NCBI GenBank assembly: GCA_020401865.1
Contig: JADCAS010000006.1
Location: 1-64,000, forward strand
Reading direction: 5' to 3'
Length of the DNA stretch: 64,000 bases
Origin: Phenylobacterium sp.
GTDB lineage: Bacteria; Pseudomonadota; Alphaproteobacteria; Caulobacterales; Caulobacteraceae
Shown: in pieces, positions 19,547 to 31,306 of the stretch
How the letters are laid out: the number at the start of each line of letters is the position of its first letter
Position numbering within the stretch: the first letter of the stretch is position 1
Made by a program: the position numbers and the translations under genes
The notes under the pieces: generated by a model
The model's input: the letters and a program-made list of their open reading frames with translations, nothing else
Database searches by the model: none
Told to the model about the DNA's origin: nothing

Positions 19547-19792
19547 CACCAGACAGACCGGATGTATTCCAGTCAATTGAGCCCAAAATAGGCCCTTCTG
19601 TCCATTAGGGGTCGCCCGGCCCGCCGGTCAACCTGATCGCCCCCCGGCGCCCGGGAATCCGACCGGGCCTGTGGCGGCGGCGCCACGTGATTCCTGTTTG
19701 GCCCGCGTCCGGGCATTGATATAGAGGGCGCGGCGCGGGGTGGCGCCGGTTTGCGCCGCGGGGCGCAGGCCCTGAAGTGTGGAGCGGTGCGG

Positions 19793-20302
19793 ATGCCGTC
19801 TGAAACCGGAGTCCTGAAGAAGAGCCTGATGGCGGGTCTGGCGATTATCGCCGCGGCCTCGCTCGGCGCGTGTGCGTCGAATCGCGAGCCCAGGACCTTC
19901 GAGGGCAGGGAGCCCGCCGGCTTCAACCCGCTGGGCGTCTTCGACGGCGGCTCCCGGCCGCAGGGCGACCGGCCCGCGATTTCGGTGAACGGCTATCTGT
20001 GGCGGGCGGCTCTGGACACCCTGTCCTTCATGCCCCTGGCTTCGGCGGATCCCTACGGCGGGGTCATCATTACCGATTGGTACGTCAATCCCGAGAAGCC
20101 GGACGAGCGCTTCAAGGCGACCGTCTATATCCTCGACAGCCGCCTTCGGGCGGATGGGCTGAACGTCGCCCTGTTCCGGCAGGTGCGCGATCCTTCCGGC
20201 GCCTGGTCAGACGCCCAGGTGAACGCCCAGACCGAGATCGATCTCGAGAACGCCATCCTGACGCGGGCGCGCCAGGTCCGACTTTCCGACGTCCCCGGCT
20301 GA
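19793..20302 (+). CDS. DUF3576 lipoprotein
   Basis: 169 residues. A short basic start (VLKKSLMAG) leads into a hydrophobic segment and the lipobox LGAC, with the lipidated Cys near residue 25. The conserved domain includes FNPLGVF, GYLWRAALDTLSFMPLASADPYGGVI (in blocks) and ERFKATVYILDSRLRADGL. DUF3576 proteins are alphaproteobacterial lipoproteins commonly encoded just before leuS, as here; function unknown, likely at the cell envelope. Confidence 0.9.
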   Translation: MPSETGVLKKSLMAGLAIIAAASLGACASNREPRTFEGREPAGFNPLGVFDGGSRPQGDRPAISVNGYLWRAALDTLSFMPLASADPYGGVIITDWYVNPEKPDERFKATVYILDSRLRADGLNVALFRQVRDPSGAWSDAQVNAQTEIDLENAILTRARQVRLSDVPG

Positions 20303-20350
20303 ACCCCGGGGGCGCAGCCCGACCCTCCAGGATCCGCCCCCGGCCCTGAC

Positions 20351-20379
20351 GGACCGGACTGCGCCCAGGGGGCCGGTCC
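20351..20379 (+). other. Inverted repeat in the leuS leader
   Basis: GGACCGG (20351-20357) pairs perfectly with CCGGTCC (20373-20379) around a 15-base loop, 40 bases before the leuS start. No T run follows, so it is not an intrinsic terminator. It may end the DUF3576 transcript in a Rho-dependent way or simply be chance in GC-rich DNA. Confidence 0.3.
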
Positions 20380-20418
20380 GACCCTTCTTCTGTGACCCGA
20401 TCCGACGGTGTGCCCGCC

Positions 20419-22998
20419 ATGGCCAGATACAATCCGAAAGAAACCGAGCCGAAGTGGCGCCGCGCCTGGGAGGCGGCGGACGCCTTCCGCGCCGGGCCTC
20501 CCGACCCGTCCCGGCCGAAGTACTATGTGCTCGAGATGTTCCCCTATCCCTCGGGCCGGCTGCACATGGGCCATGTGCGCAACTACGCCCTCGGCGATGT
20601 CATCGCCCGCTATAAGCGCGCCCGGGGCTTCAATGTCCTGCACCCCATGGGCTGGGACGCCTTCGGACTGCCGGCGGAAAACGCGGCTATGGAGCGGGGG
20701 GTCGATCCCAAGGCCTGGACCTACGACAACATCGCCCGGATGCGCAGCGAGCTGAAAGAGCTGGGCCTGTCCATCGACTGGTCCCGGGAATTCGCGACCT
20801 GCGACGTGGAGTACTACGGCCGGCAGCAGGCCTGGTTCCTGGACCTGTTCGAGAAGGGTCTGGTCTATCGCAAGGAGGGCCAGGTCAACTGGGATCCGGT
20901 GGACCAGACGGTCCTGGCCAACGAGCAGGTCATTGACGGCCGGGGCTGGCGATCCGGCGCGGTCGTCGAGAAGCGGCGGTTGAGCCAGTGGTTCCTGCGG
21001 ATCACCGACTATGCCGACGCCCTGACGGACGACCTCAAGGGCCTGGAGCGCTGGCCCGAGAAGGTCCGGACCATGCAGGAGAACTGGATCGGCCGCTCCC
21101 GGGGGGCCCGCTTCGCCTTCCACTTCACTGATCCTGCGCGACCGGACGGGTTGGAGGTCTACACGACCCGACCCGACACCCTGTTCGGAGCCGCCTTCGT
21201 GGGCGTGGCCGCCGACCATCCCCTGGCGGCGGACGTCGCGGCGCGCAACCCGGCCGCCGCGACCTTCGTCGACGCCTGCCGGCGCGGCGCGGTCTCCGAG
21301 GCCGAGATCGAAACCGCCGAGAAGCTCGGTTTCGACACCGGGCTGAGAGTCCGCCATCCCTTCGACCCCTCGGTACAGCTGCCGGTCTGGATCGCCAACT
21401 TCATCCTCATGGACTACGGCGCGGGCGCCATCTTCGGCTGCCCGGCCCATGACCAGCGCGACCTGGAGTTCGCCCGCAGGTATGACCTGCCGGTCAGACC
21501 GGTCGTCCTGCCTCCGGGGGCGGACCCGGCGACCTTCGAGGTGGGCGACGAAGCCTGGACCGGGAGCGGGGTCCTGTTCAACTCGGGCTTCCTCGATGGC
21601 CTGGACATCGAATCCGCCAAGGCTGCGGCCATCGCCCGGCTGGAGGCGGAGGGCGCCGGCCAGGGCGCCACCGTCTTCCGCCTGAGGGACTGGGGAGTCT
21701 CGCGCCAGCGGGCCTGGGGCTGCCCGATCCCGATCATCCACTGTCCCGCCTGCGGGGTCGTGCCAGTCCCCAGGGACGCCCTGCCGGTGGCTCATCCGGC
21801 GGACATCGTGTTTGGAAAGGCGGGCAACGCCCTGGACCGGCACCCGACCTGGAAGCATACATCCTGCCCCAGGTGCGGCGGTGCGGCGGCGCGGGAGACC
21901 GACACCCTCGACACCTTCGTGGACTCCTCCTGGTACTTCGCCCGCTTCACGGACGTCGAGGCGGCCGAGCCGATCCAGCGGCAGGCGGCCGATTACTGGC
22001 TGCCCGTGGACCAGTACATCGGCGGGATCGAGCACGCCGTCCTTCACCTGCTCTACGCGCGCTTCGTCACCAAGGCCCTGGCGGACGCCGGTCAGCTCTC
22101 GGTCCGCGAGCCCTTCGCGGGCCTGTTTACCCAAGGCATGGTCACCCACGAAACCTACCGCCGCCAGAGCGGGGACTGGGTGGAGCCCGGCGAGGTGGTG
22201 ATCGAGACTAAAGGACGGAGCCGGCGCGCGCGTCTGGCGGCCAGCGGCGAGCCGGTGGTGATCGGCGACCCTGAGAAGATGTCCAAGTCCAAGAAGAACA
22301 CCGTTCCCCCCGGTGAGATCTTCGAGGTCTACGGGGTCGACGCCGCGCGGCTGTTCGTCTTGTCCGACTCGCCCCCGGAACGGGACGCCCAATGGTCCAA
22401 CGCCGGGGTCGAAGGCGCCTGGCGGTTCGTCAACCGGGTCTGGGGCGAATTCGACAGCCAGCCGGCCGGCCCGCACGCGGCCGATCCGACCCACCCCGGG
22501 GCAGAGGCTCTGCGCCGGGCGACCCATCGCCTGACCCGGGCCGTGACCGAGGCCATCGAGACCTTCCGGTTCAATTCCGGCATCGCCCGCCTCTACGAGT
22601 TCCTGAACCTCCTGCGCGAACACAAGGCGGAAGGCGCCTCTGAGGCCCTCCTGGCCGAGCGCGCCGAGGCCCTGTCTGTCTTCGCCCGGCTGATCGCCCC
22701 CTTTACCCCGCACCTGGCCGAAGAGTGCTGGGCCCGGATCGGCGGCGAGGGCATGGTGGTCTTCACCCCCTGGCCGGCCTTCGACGAGGCCCTCACCCGG
22801 GAGGCCGAGGTGACCCTTCCGGTGCAGGTCAACGGCAAGCGGCGCTGGGAAATCCGCGCTCCGGCCGGCGCCGAGCCCGCCGACGTCGAAAAGATGGTGC
22901 TTGACGATCCGCAGACGGCCCGGCGTCTTGAGGGCCTGACCATCCGCAAGGTGATCGTGGTGAAGGATCGCATCGTCAACATCGTGGCGGCCGGATGA
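20419..22998 (+). CDS. leuS: Leucyl-tRNA synthetase
   Basis: 859 residues, the usual bacterial length. Class I synthetase charging tRNA-Leu. The HIGH motif reads HMGH at residues 49-52, inside [15 protein letters not shown]; the editing (CP1) domain includes [14 protein letters not shown] and [30 protein letters not shown] follows; KMSKS is at about 621-625. Zinc-type cysteines occur in IHCPACG and [10 protein letters not shown] 20419 begins [13 protein letters not shown], the conserved start. It overlaps lptE by 4 bases. Confidence 0.98.
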   Translation: MARYNPKETEPKWRRAWEAADAFRAGPPDPSRPKYYVLEMFPYPSGRLHMGHVRNYALGDVIARYKRARGFNVLHPMGWDAFGLPAENAAMERGVDPKAWTYDNIARMRSELKELGLSIDWSREFATCDVEYYGRQQAWFLDLFEKGLVYRKEGQVNWDPVDQTVLANEQVIDGRGWRSGAVVEKRRLSQWFLRITDYADALTDDLKGLERWPEKVRTMQENWIGRSRGARFAFHFTDPARPDGLEVYTTRPDTLFGAAFVGVAADHPLAADVAARNPAAATFVDACRRGAVSEAEIETAEKLGFDTGLRVRHPFDPSVQLPVWIANFILMDYGAGAIFGCPAHDQRDLEFARRYDLPVRPVVLPPGADPATFEVGDEAWTGSGVLFNSGFLDGLDIESAKAAAIARLEAEGAGQGATVFRLRDWGVSRQRAWGCPIPIIHCPACGVVPVPRDALPVAHPADIVFGKAGNALDRHPTWKHTSCPRCGGAAARETDTLDTFVDSSWYFARFTDVEAAEPIQRQAADYWLPVDQYIGGIEHAVLHLLYARFVTKALADAGQLSVREPFAGLFTQGMVTHETYRRQSGDWVEPGEVVIETKGRSRRARLAASGEPVVIGDPEKMSKSKKNTVPPGEIFEVYGVDAARLFVLSDSPPERDAQWSNAGVEGAWRFVNRVWGEFDSQPAGPHAADPTHPGAEALRRATHRLTRAVTEAIETFRFNSGIARLYEFLNLLREHKAEGASEALLAERAEALSVFARLIAPFTPHLAEECWARIGGEGMVVFTPWPAFDEALTREAEVTLPVQVNGKRRWEIRAPAGAEPADVEKMVLDDPQTARRLEGLTIRKVIVVKDRIVNIVAAG

Positions 22999-23495
22999 AG
23001 GTCCCCGGGCGCCTCCTCCGAGGACTTGGCCTCGCCGCCTGCCTGCTGCTGGCGGGGTGCGGTTTCACGCCCCTCTATGCGACGCCGGATCTGGGAGCGG
23101 GCCTCGCCGCCGTTGAGGTGACCACCCCCGAGGGCCGGGCGGGCGCCCTCCTGCGCGAGCAGCTGGACGACGCTCTCGGGCGCCGGTCGGCCCTGCCCGC
23201 CGCCTACCGGCTGGACGTGGCCCTCTCCGAATTGCGCTATCCCCGGGGCGTGCGGGTGGACAATGTCGCCACCCGCTACGAGTACGTCCTGACGGCGGCC
23301 TATACCCTGAGCCCGGCCGCCCGGCGCGAGCCGTTGAAGACCGGCAGGGTCCGGGTGGAGTTGACCTACGACTCCGCCGACCAGCCCTACGCCTCTGTCG
23401 TGGCCCAGCAGGACGCGCAGGCCCGGGCCGCCCAGGAGGCCGCCCGGCGAATCCACCTGGAGCTCGCCGCCTTCCTGGCCGGCCAGGGGTCCTGA
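22995..23495 (+). CDS. lptE: LPS-assembly lipoprotein LptE
   Basis: 166 residues. Signal sequence with lipobox LLLAGC (Cys22), then GFTPLYATP, the typical post-lipobox segment of LptE. The rest is a mixed alpha/beta domain including [15 protein letters not shown] and [13 protein letters not shown]. LptE plugs the LptD barrel that inserts lipopolysaccharide into the outer membrane. Its ATG overlaps the leuS stop, and holA starts 5 bases after it; leuS-lptE-holA is a conserved order in Proteobacteria. Confidence 0.92.
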   Translation: MKVPGRLLRGLGLAACLLLAGCGFTPLYATPDLGAGLAAVEVTTPEGRAGALLREQLDDALGRRSALPAAYRLDVALSELRYPRGVRVDNVATRYEYVLTAAYTLSPAARREPLKTGRVRVELTYDSADQPYASVVAQQDAQARAAQEAARRIHLELAAFLAGQGS

Positions 23496-23500
23496 TCCGG

Positions 23501-24553
23501 GTGATCCTGAGCCGCCGGCCCGATCTGGACACGTTCCTGGCCAGGCCCGACCCCCGGGTCCGCGCCGCCGTGATCTACGGCCGCGACCTCGGCGTCGTCC
23601 GCGAACGGGCGGCGCAGCTGGCCGCCCGCGTCACCGAGGACCCCGAGGATCCTTTCAACGTCGCCGTCCTCACCGAAGGCGACCTCTCCGGAGACGAAGG
23701 CCGCCTGGAGGGCGAGCTGGCGGCCCAGTCCCTGATGGGTGGCCGGCGCCTGGTCCGCCTGCGCCTCGGCGGCGAGCGGGCCGCCAGCGAGAAACTGGCC
23801 GTGGAAGCCCTGGGTCGCCTTCTGGCCGGGGACCTCAACCCCGACGCCTTCCTTCTCGTGGAGGCCGGCGCTCTGGGGCGCGACTCGGCCCTGCGCCGGG
23901 CGGCGGAGAAGGCCGACGCCTGCGCGGTCATCCCCTGCTACGAGGACGAGGCCGGCGACGTTGCGCGCATGACCCGGGAGGCCCTGGCCAAGGACGGGGT
24001 CGGCCTGACAGCGGAAGCCCTCGCCCTCTTTGTGGCGCGTCTGCCCCATGAGCGCGGTGTGGCCCGCCGGGAGATCGAGCGCCTCGCCCTCTTCCTGGGT
24101 CCGGGCTCCGGGACCACGGCCGGTCCCAAGGCGCTTGAAGCCTTCCTGGGGGTGGAGCCGGAAGCGTCCCTCGCCGGGGCGGCGGCCGACGCCTTCGGGG
24201 GGCGGCTGGCCGAGGCCCAGGCCGGCCTGCGCCGGGCGGCCCAGGAGGGGCTGTCCGGACCTGGCGCCGTGCGCGCCCTGGGCCAGCACCTGGGCCGGCT
24301 CCGAAGGGTTCTGACCCTCGTCCGCAGCGGTGCGGGCCTGCAGGAGGCCGCCAAGGCGTCGGGGATCTTCTGGAAGGACGAGCGGGAGTTTCTGCGACAG
24401 GCCCGCGCCTGGAGCCTGGAGACACTGGACGCGATCACCGCCGACGTCCTGGCGGCGGACCGGGCCTGCAAGACCGCCCGGGCGCCGGACGCCCTGATCG
24501 CGGAAAGGCTCGCATTGCAGATCGCGGCGAAGGCCCGCCGGCTCGGTCTCTGA
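23501..24553 (+). CDS. holA: DNA polymerase III delta subunit
   Basis: 350 residues from a GTG. The delta subunit opens the beta clamp within the clamp loader. Features include RAAVIYGRDLGVVRERA near the start, LMGGRRLVRLRLGG (about residues 79-92), an AAA+-like fold without a Walker A, and the C-terminal helical collar with ALGQHLGRLRRVL and FWKDEREFLRQARAW. It ends the leuS-lptE-holA operon and is convergent with the methyltransferase gene. Confidence 0.94.
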   Translation: MILSRRPDLDTFLARPDPRVRAAVIYGRDLGVVRERAAQLAARVTEDPEDPFNVAVLTEGDLSGDEGRLEGELAAQSLMGGRRLVRLRLGGERAASEKLAVEALGRLLAGDLNPDAFLLVEAGALGRDSALRRAAEKADACAVIPCYEDEAGDVARMTREALAKDGVGLTAEALALFVARLPHERGVARREIERLALFLGPGSGTTAGPKALEAFLGVEPEASLAGAAADAFGGRLAEAQAGLRRAAQEGLSGPGAVRALGQHLGRLRRVLTLVRSGAGLQEAAKASGIFWKDEREFLRQARAWSLETLDAITADVLAADRACKTARAPDALIAERLALQIAAKARRLGL

Positions 24554-24577
24554 AGCCCTTCGGCCGGACCCGGGTGA

Positions 24578-25306
24578 TCAGTCGGCGCTCACGATCCGGT
24601 AGCCGGCGTCGTAGGCGTCATGGCGCCTCAGCCCGCCATAGCGTCTGTCCCATTCACCGCTTTCCAGATCGGCGCGAAGACGCTCCAGTCCCGCCCCGGT
24701 ATCGGCGAGGGCGCGAAACGACGAACTGCCTGAGCGGATACGGGCGTCCTGATAGGCCTCTGGTCGTCGCCAGTAGGCGTAGAGGAACCCGTCCGTGCAG
24801 TCGTGGGGAATGGCGAGGGGGGTGATGCGGACCTGTCCCAGGGCCTGGGCATAGACCTCCAGGGGCGGCATCCGGGCCACGTCCAGGGCGGCCAGACCCG
24901 GAATGTAGTCGGTCAGCCAGGGCCGGGCCGCGGGATCGAAGGTCAGGATGACGATCCGGCCCCGGACCACCCGCCGCAGTTCACGCAGGCCGGCGAGGGG
25001 ATCGGGCCAGTGGTGGACCGTCAGCACGGCAAGCCCCGCTTCGAAGGCCCCGTCGGCAAAAGGCAGGGACTGGGCCGCGGCCTGGACGGCGGGTGCGGCC
25101 CCCGACGGCCGTTGGCGGATCATTTCGCGGGACGGTTCGACGGCCACGACCCTTCGGTCGCCCGGTTCATAGTTGCCCGTTCCCGCCCCCACGTTCAGGA
25201 GGGGGGCGGGCGGACCCAGGGCGGCGACCAGCCGGCCGGCGATCCGGGGGTCGGCCCGCCGAAGTCCGGCATAGCCGTCGCCGATTTGGTCATAGAGGGC
25301 GGTCAT
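24578..25306 (-). CDS. Class I SAM-dependent methyltransferase
   Basis: 242 residues. The N-terminus LYDQIGDGYAGLRRADPRI precedes the SAM motif LLNVGAGTGNYE (about residues 36-47), an acidic VVAVEPS after strand 2, and QSLPFADGAFEAGLAVLTVHHW, the UbiE/COQ5-like motif. The C-terminal third is specific to this subgroup. Substrate unknown. It lies between parB and holA, 44 bases after parB, and may be transcribed with parAB. Confidence 0.88.
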   Translation of the reverse strand: MTALYDQIGDGYAGLRRADPRIAGRLVAALGPPAPLLNVGAGTGNYEPGDRRVVAVEPSREMIRQRPSGAAPAVQAAAQSLPFADGAFEAGLAVLTVHHWPDPLAGLRELRRVVRGRIVILTFDPAARPWLTDYIPGLAALDVARMPPLEVYAQALGQVRITPLAIPHDCTDGFLYAYWRRPEAYQDARIRSGSSSFRALADTGAGLERLRADLESGEWDRRYGGLRRHDAYDAGYRIVSAD

Positions 25307-25350
25307 AGAGGGTGGGCATGGGAGGTCGGACCGGACGGTATGGCCAGGAC

Positions 25351-26223
25351 CTACCGGCGCGAGAGCCGGCGGCAGATTTCGTCCAGCTGCTCCAGGGCGG
25401 CGTAGCGGACCCGCACCTCGCCCTGACCGTCCCGGTCGACGATTTCGACCTTCAGGCCGAGGGCGGCGGACAGGTCGGCCTCCAGGGCCTGGATGTCGGC
25501 GTCCTTCCGGGTCGCCCGGGTCGAGGACCGCGGCGCAGAGCCGGTCTCTGCATCAGACTGCAGGCGCTTGACCAGGGCCTCGGTCTCGCGGACGGACAGT
25601 CCGCGCTGCACCACCAGCTGGGCGGCGGCGAGGGGGTCGGGCGCCCCGAGCAGGGCCCGGGCGTGACCGGCGCTCAACTCCGATTCCGACACCATGCCCT
25701 GGACCTCCGGGGGCAGGGAGAGGAGGCGGATGGCGTTGGCCACATGCGGCCGGCTCTTGCCCATGGCCTGGGCCACCTCGGCCTGGGTGCGGCCATACCG
25801 CTCCACCAGGCTGTGGTAGCCGTAAGCCTCTTCCATGGGCGTCAGGGACTCCCGCTGCACGTTCTCGGCGATGGCCGCCTCGAGCTGCTCGACGTCGGTC
25901 ATCTGCCGGATGAGGGCCGGGATGGCGTGCAACCCCGCCCGCTGGGCGGCCTGCCATCGCCGCTCCCCGGCGATCAGCTCGAAATGGTCCGCGTTGAAGG
26001 GATGAGCCCGGACCAGGATCGGCTGAAGGACGCCGTTCGCCCGGATGGACTCGGTCAGGGCCTCCATCTCCTCCGGGGTGAAGCGGGCGCGCGGCTGGGC
26101 CTCGAAGCGATGGATATGGTGGATCGGAATCTCGGTCACGCTGCCCGGGGGCGGGGGCGGGGGCGGCGCCGCCTCCCCGAGGAGGGCCGAGAGGCCCCGT
26201 CCAAGTCCGCGTTTCTCCACCAC
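25351..26223 (-). CDS. parB: Chromosome-partitioning protein ParB
   Basis: 290 residues from GTG 26223 (a second GTG follows at once). GGAGG lies 5 bases upstream. The N-terminus KRGLGRGLSALLGE stimulates the ParA ATPase. The CTP-binding domain has QPRARFTPEEMEALTESIRANG in blocks, HPFNADHFELIAGERRWQAA with the GERRW motif, and ENVQRESLTPMEEA. The helix-turn-helix YGRTQAEVAQAMGKSRPHVAN reads parS. A linker leads to the C-terminal dimer domain. It acts on the two parS sites at 29565 and 33002. Confidence 0.97.
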   Translation of the reverse strand: MVEKRGLGRGLSALLGEAAPPPPPPPGSVTEIPIHHIHRFEAQPRARFTPEEMEALTESIRANGVLQPILVRAHPFNADHFELIAGERRWQAAQRAGLHAIPALIRQMTDVEQLEAAIAENVQRESLTPMEEAYGYHSLVERYGRTQAEVAQAMGKSRPHVANAIRLLSLPPEVQGMVSESELSAGHARALLGAPDPLAAAQLVVQRGLSVRETEALVKRLQSDAETGSAPRSSTRATRKDADIQALEADLSAALGLKVEIVDRDGQGEVRVRYAALEQLDEICRRLSRR

Positions 26224-26233
26224 CAGAGCCTCC

Positions 26234-27049
26234 TCAGGCCGCCTCGCGCCGGGCGCGTTCGCGGTGGACGACCTCGCGGGCCAGCTTCAGGTAGGCCTGG
26301 CTGCCGGCGCAGTTGATGTCATAGATCAGCACGGGCTTGCCGAAGGACGGCGCCTCCGAAACCCGGACATTCCGCGGGATCACCGTTTGGTACACCGCCT
26401 CGCCAAAGTGGCTGCGCACGTCTCCCGCCACCTGTTCGGAGAGCCGGTTGCGACGGTCGAACATGGTCAGGACGACGCCCTGAATCTCCAGACGGGGGTT
26501 CAGGCTGCCCCGCACCAGATCCACCGTGCGCATCAGCTGGCTCAGACCCTCAAGGGCGAAGAATTCGCACTGCAGGGGAACAAGAACGGCGTCCGCCGCC
26601 GTCATGGCGTTGACGGTCAGCAGGTTGAGGGAGGGCGGACAATCGATCAGGACATAGGTGTAGCGCCCGGACGCGCGGACCGCCTGGAGGGCGTCGCGCA
26701 GACGGAAGGACCGGCGGGCCTCCTGGCCGAGCTCGATCTCGACGCCGGACAGGTCCGGGTCGGCGGGGGCGAGGTCCAGGCCCGGCAACCGGGTCGGCGT
26801 GACCGCATCCAGCAGGGGCGTGCCCCCCATCAGGACATCGTAGAGGGTGATCCGGCGCTCAGCCCGGGGAACCCCAAGGCCTGTAGAGGCGTTGCCCTGG
26901 GGATCGGAATCGATCAGCAGCACACGTTCGCCCACCGCCGCCAGGGCGGTGCCCAGGTTGATCGCGGTGGTGGTCTTTCCCACACCGCCCTTCTGGTTGG
27001 CGACGACCAGGACCCTCAGGGGGCGGAAGGCTTCAGCGACGGGGGCCAC
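26234..27049 (-). CDS. parA: Chromosome-partitioning ATPase ParA
   Basis: 271 residues from GTG 27049. The deviant Walker A KGGVGKTTT (about residues 20-28), Walker A' DSDPQGNASTG and Walker B VLIDCPPSLNLLT are all present. GTG is preferred because CCGGAG lies 8 bases upstream and family N-termini start shortly before LRVLVVANQKGG; an in-frame ATG at 27088 would add 13 residues. Either way the start lies inside rsmG (17 or 56 bases overlap), pointing to translational coupling. parB follows after 10 bases. Confidence 0.95.
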   Translation of the reverse strand: MAPVAEAFRPLRVLVVANQKGGVGKTTTAINLGTALAAVGERVLLIDSDPQGNASTGLGVPRAERRITLYDVLMGGTPLLDAVTPTRLPGLDLAPADPDLSGVEIELGQEARRSFRLRDALQAVRASGRYTYVLIDCPPSLNLLTVNAMTAADAVLVPLQCEFFALEGLSQLMRTVDLVRGSLNPRLEIQGVVLTMFDRRNRLSEQVAGDVRSHFGEAVYQTVIPRNVRVSEAPSFGKPVLIYDINCAGSQAYLKLAREVVHRERARREAA

Positions 27050-27683
27050 GACCAGTGCTCCGGATGCGAAGGATACGGCCTCGATCATCGCTCAGGCTGG
27101 GCAGGATTTCCACCTCAAAATCCCATGATCTTGTGGCTTCTTCGATTTCAGCCACAACATCTTGACCTTTCAGGAACAAACCCGTCGCCCCTCTCTGGAA
27201 GTAGGGCCGGGCGTACCCAAGCAGTCGGACGAGGGGTGCGCAAGCCCGGGAGGTGACGATATCCACAGTCAGGTCAAGGTCTTCCGCCCGGGCGTTGTGG
27301 ATGCTGGCGGGCAGGCCGAGCTCGCTGACCACGGCCGCAAGGAAACGGCACCGTTTGGACATGCTTTCCACCAGGTGGACGTGGAAGCCCGGGCGGTGGC
27401 GGCCAAGTATGGCCAGCACCACCCCGGGCAGCCCGGCGCCGGCGCCGAGGTCCGCCCAGGTCAGGGCGTCCGGGGCCAGCGGCAGGAGCTGGGCGGAGTC
27501 CAGGGCGTGCCGCGACCAGAAGGCCGGCAGGGTGGCCGGACCCACCAGGTTCATCCTCAGGTTCCAGTCTTCGAGGAGCGCCCGATAGCGCTCGAGGTCT
27601 TCAAGGGCCCGGGCGTCGGCGCCCGTGAGGTCGGCGAACCCCTTGGCGGACAAGGGCGCCTCAGGCGGCGTGGCGTCGGGCAT
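27033..27683 (-). CDS. rsmG: 16S rRNA (guanine-527-N7)-methyltransferase
   Basis: 216 residues, usual length. It methylates G527 of 16S rRNA; loss causes low-level streptomycin resistance. Seen are [17 protein letters not shown] in blocks, [13 protein letters not shown], the SAM motif [17 protein letters not shown] and [15 protein letters not shown], then SRACAPL and LFLKGQD. Its start overlaps mnmG by 23 bases and its end overlaps parA, so mnmG-rsmG-parA-parB is a tight operon. Confidence 0.96.
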   Translation of the reverse strand: MPDATPPEAPLSAKGFADLTGADARALEDLERYRALLEDWNLRMNLVGPATLPAFWSRHALDSAQLLPLAPDALTWADLGAGAGLPGVVLAILGRHRPGFHVHLVESMSKRCRFLAAVVSELGLPASIHNARAEDLDLTVDIVTSRACAPLVRLLGYARPYFQRGATGLFLKGQDVVAEIEEATRSWDFEVEILPSLSDDRGRILRIRSTGRGPRR

Positions 27684-29505
27684 GGGCCAGGAGGGCGGTG
27701 AGGGCGCCAGGGGTCATGCCCTCGATGCGGGCGGCCTGGCCCACGGTCAGGGGCCGAACGGTGGAAAGCTTCTCGCGGATCTCGTTTGAGAGCCCGCCCA
27801 CAGCGGCGTAATCCAGCCCGGCGGGGAGGCGCAGGGACTCGTCCCGGCGGAAGGCCTCGGCGTCGGCCGCCTGCCGGTCGAGATAACCGGAATAGGCGGC
27901 GTCGATCTCCACCTGCTCGCGGACGGCCGGGCTCCAGTCCAGGATTTCCGGCCAGATCCGGGCGAGGTCCTCGAAGCCGATGGTGGGGTAGGCGAGGAGC
28001 TCGGAGAGGTTGCGTCTCTGTCCGTCCGCCTTGACGGGCAGGCCCGCCCGGCTGGCCTGGGCGGGGGTCAGGACCCTCTCCGAAGCCAGGCGGCGGGCGG
28101 CTTCGAGCTCTGCGGCGCGGCGGCCCCACACGGCCTGGCGCACAGGGCCGACGCAGCCCAGGGCGATCCCCCGTTCGGTGAGCCTCTGGTCGGCATTGTC
28201 GGCGCGCAGGGTCAGCCGGAACTCCGCCCGGCTGGTGAACATGCGGTAGGGCTCGGTGACGCCCCGGGTCACCAGGTCATCGATGAGGACGCCGATATAG
28301 GCCTCATCCCGGCGGAAGACAGCGGCGTCCGCGCCCGAAGCCGACCGGGCGGCGTTGAGGCCCGCCATAAGGCCCTGGGCGGCGGCCTCCTCGTAGCCGG
28401 TCGTGCCGTTGATCTGTCCCGCCAGGTAGAGGCCGGGCAGGCGCTTGACCTCGAGGGTCGGGTCCAGCTCGCGGGGATCGACGTAGTCGTACTCGATCGC
28501 GTAGCCGTGCCGGATCACCCGAACGGCCTCCAGACCGGGAATGGTGCGCAGGAACAGGTCCTGGGTCTCTGGCGAGACTGAGGTCGAAATCCCGTTCGGA
28601 TAGACGGTGGGGTCATCCAGCCCCTCCGGCTCCAGGAAGATCTGGTGGCTCGTCCGGTCGGCGAAGCGGACCACCTTGTCCTCGATGGAGGGGCAGTAGC
28701 GGGGGCCCCGACCCTGGATCCGACCCCCATAGACAGCGGATTCCGAGAGGCGCTCAGAGATGATCCGGTGGGTCTCCGGGGTGGTGGCGGTCACGCCGCA
28801 GGCGACCTGGGGATTGGTGATCCGGTCCGTCAGAAAGGAAAAGGGGCTCGGGACGGGGTCCGCGGCCTGGCTGTCCAGCCGGTCCCAGGCGATGGTCCGT
28901 CCATCCAGGCGGGCGGGGGTTCCGGTCTTCAGCCGGCCCATGGAGAGGCCCAGGTCATAGAGACGGTCGGACAGGCCGATGGCGGGCGCCTCCCCCGCCC
29001 GGCCGGCGGGGATGCGCTGCTCTCCCAGGTGGATGACGCCCTTCAGGAAGGTGCCGGTGGTCAGGACCACCCGGGCGGCCGGGAAGATCCGACCCGATGC
29101 GCCGACGACCCCGGCGATGCGACCGTCGGCGACAACCAGGTCTTCCACCGCTTCGGCGAGGATCTCCAGGCCGGGGGTGGCGGCCAGCTCCGCCTGCATG
29201 GCCTCGCGGTAGAGGCGGCGGTCGATCTGGGCCCGGGGACCGCGAACGGCCGCTCCCCGAGACCGATTCAGGAGGCGGAACTGGATTCCGGCGGCGTCCG
29301 CCATCCGGCCCATGACGCCGTCCAGGGCGTCCACCTCCCGCACCAGGTGGCCCTTGCCCAGGCCGCCGATGGCGGGGTTGCAGCTCATTTCGCCCAGGGT
29401 CTCGATCCGGTGGGTCAGCAGCAGGGTGCGGGCGCCGAAGCGCGCGGAGGCCGCCGCCGCTTCACAGCCGGCGTGGCCGCCGCCGATGATGATGACATCC
29501 CACAT
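27661..29505 (-). CDS. mnmG: tRNA uridine 5-carboxymethylaminomethyl modification enzyme MnmG
   Basis: 614 residues. With MnmE it installs cmnm5 at wobble U34. FAD-binding [14 protein letters not shown] is at residues 4-17; [22 protein letters not shown] (in parts), LTTGTFLKG and [12 protein letters not shown] are family hallmarks, as are the C-terminal ISRR-like region and [16 protein letters not shown]. The ATG at 29505 lies 60 bases downstream of a parS site, so ParB loading could affect its transcription. Confidence 0.97.
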   Translation of the reverse strand: MWDVIIIGGGHAGCEAAAASARFGARTLLLTHRIETLGEMSCNPAIGGLGKGHLVREVDALDGVMGRMADAAGIQFRLLNRSRGAAVRGPRAQIDRRLYREAMQAELAATPGLEILAEAVEDLVVADGRIAGVVGASGRIFPAARVVLTTGTFLKGVIHLGEQRIPAGRAGEAPAIGLSDRLYDLGLSMGRLKTGTPARLDGRTIAWDRLDSQAADPVPSPFSFLTDRITNPQVACGVTATTPETHRIISERLSESAVYGGRIQGRGPRYCPSIEDKVVRFADRTSHQIFLEPEGLDDPTVYPNGISTSVSPETQDLFLRTIPGLEAVRVIRHGYAIEYDYVDPRELDPTLEVKRLPGLYLAGQINGTTGYEEAAAQGLMAGLNAARSASGADAAVFRRDEAYIGVLIDDLVTRGVTEPYRMFTSRAEFRLTLRADNADQRLTERGIALGCVGPVRQAVWGRRAAELEAARRLASERVLTPAQASRAGLPVKADGQRRNLSELLAYPTIGFEDLARIWPEILDWSPAVREQVEIDAAYSGYLDRQAADAEAFRRDESLRLPAGLDYAAVGGLSNEIREKLSTVRPLTVGQAARIEGMTPGALTALLAHARRHAA

Positions 29506-29564
29506 GGGCCCGGGCCATTCCTTGAGCTGAGACAGGCGGCGACGTCCTACACCAGATCGGGCGG

Positions 29565-29580
29565 TGTTTCACGTGAAACA
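29565..29580. other. parS: parS centromere site 1
   Basis: TGTTTCACGTGAAACA, an exact match to the 16-bp ParB recognition palindrome. It lies between mnmG and mnmE, 2 bases beyond the mnmE stop codon, 3.3 kb from the parB gene and about 7.6 kb from the putative origin, as expected for an origin-proximal centromere. The palindrome does not extend beyond 16 bp. Confidence 0.97.
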
Positions 29581-29582
29581 GG

Positions 29583-30922
<1,340 letters not shown>

Positions 30923-30926
<4 letters not shown>

Positions 30927-31174
30927 TTCGGGCGCGCGGCGCCCATGCCCATGCCGGCGGCCTGGGTCATCAGCTTGGTGAACTGCTCCTGGGCCCCGGC
31001 GCCGAAGGCCATCCAGTTCTTCACCAGCTCGTCCGGCGACAGCATGGCCATGTTGGCGCTCATGCGCGCCTGCATTTCCTCGACCAGTCGGGCGTTCAGC
31101 GCGCTGACGTCCGGCAGGCCCAGGAAGGTCCGGGCCTCTACGGGGGTGCAGTCGATTTCGACCGTGATCTTCAT
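30923..31174 (-). CDS. DUF6489 small protein
   Basis: 83 residues, beginning [23 protein letters not shown], split as a strand followed by a helix; the rest is an amphipathic helical region ending MGMGAARPK. This matches DUF6489, an alphaproteobacterial family of unknown function. Its stop overlaps the mnmE start, and GGACCCCCC precedes its ATG. A larger open frame continues upstream but is antisense to the dienelactone-hydrolase gene. Co-translation with mnmE is likely. Confidence 0.85.
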
Positions 31175-31306
31175 GGGGGGGTCCTTATGAGGCCGCACCT
31201 GCAAGGCGGGAGGGAAGAATAGCGCGCGGCGGCGGGCTTCGCAAAACGGCTTCCGCTCGGGGCGCGCCTTGCCTAAGTGTGGAGCCTGACCCAACGGAGG
31301 ACCCCC

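Noticed and set aside
20125-22713. 862-codon open frame on the - strand
   Set aside because: Fully antisense to leuS, which has all synthetase motifs; the antisense translation has no recognisable domain.
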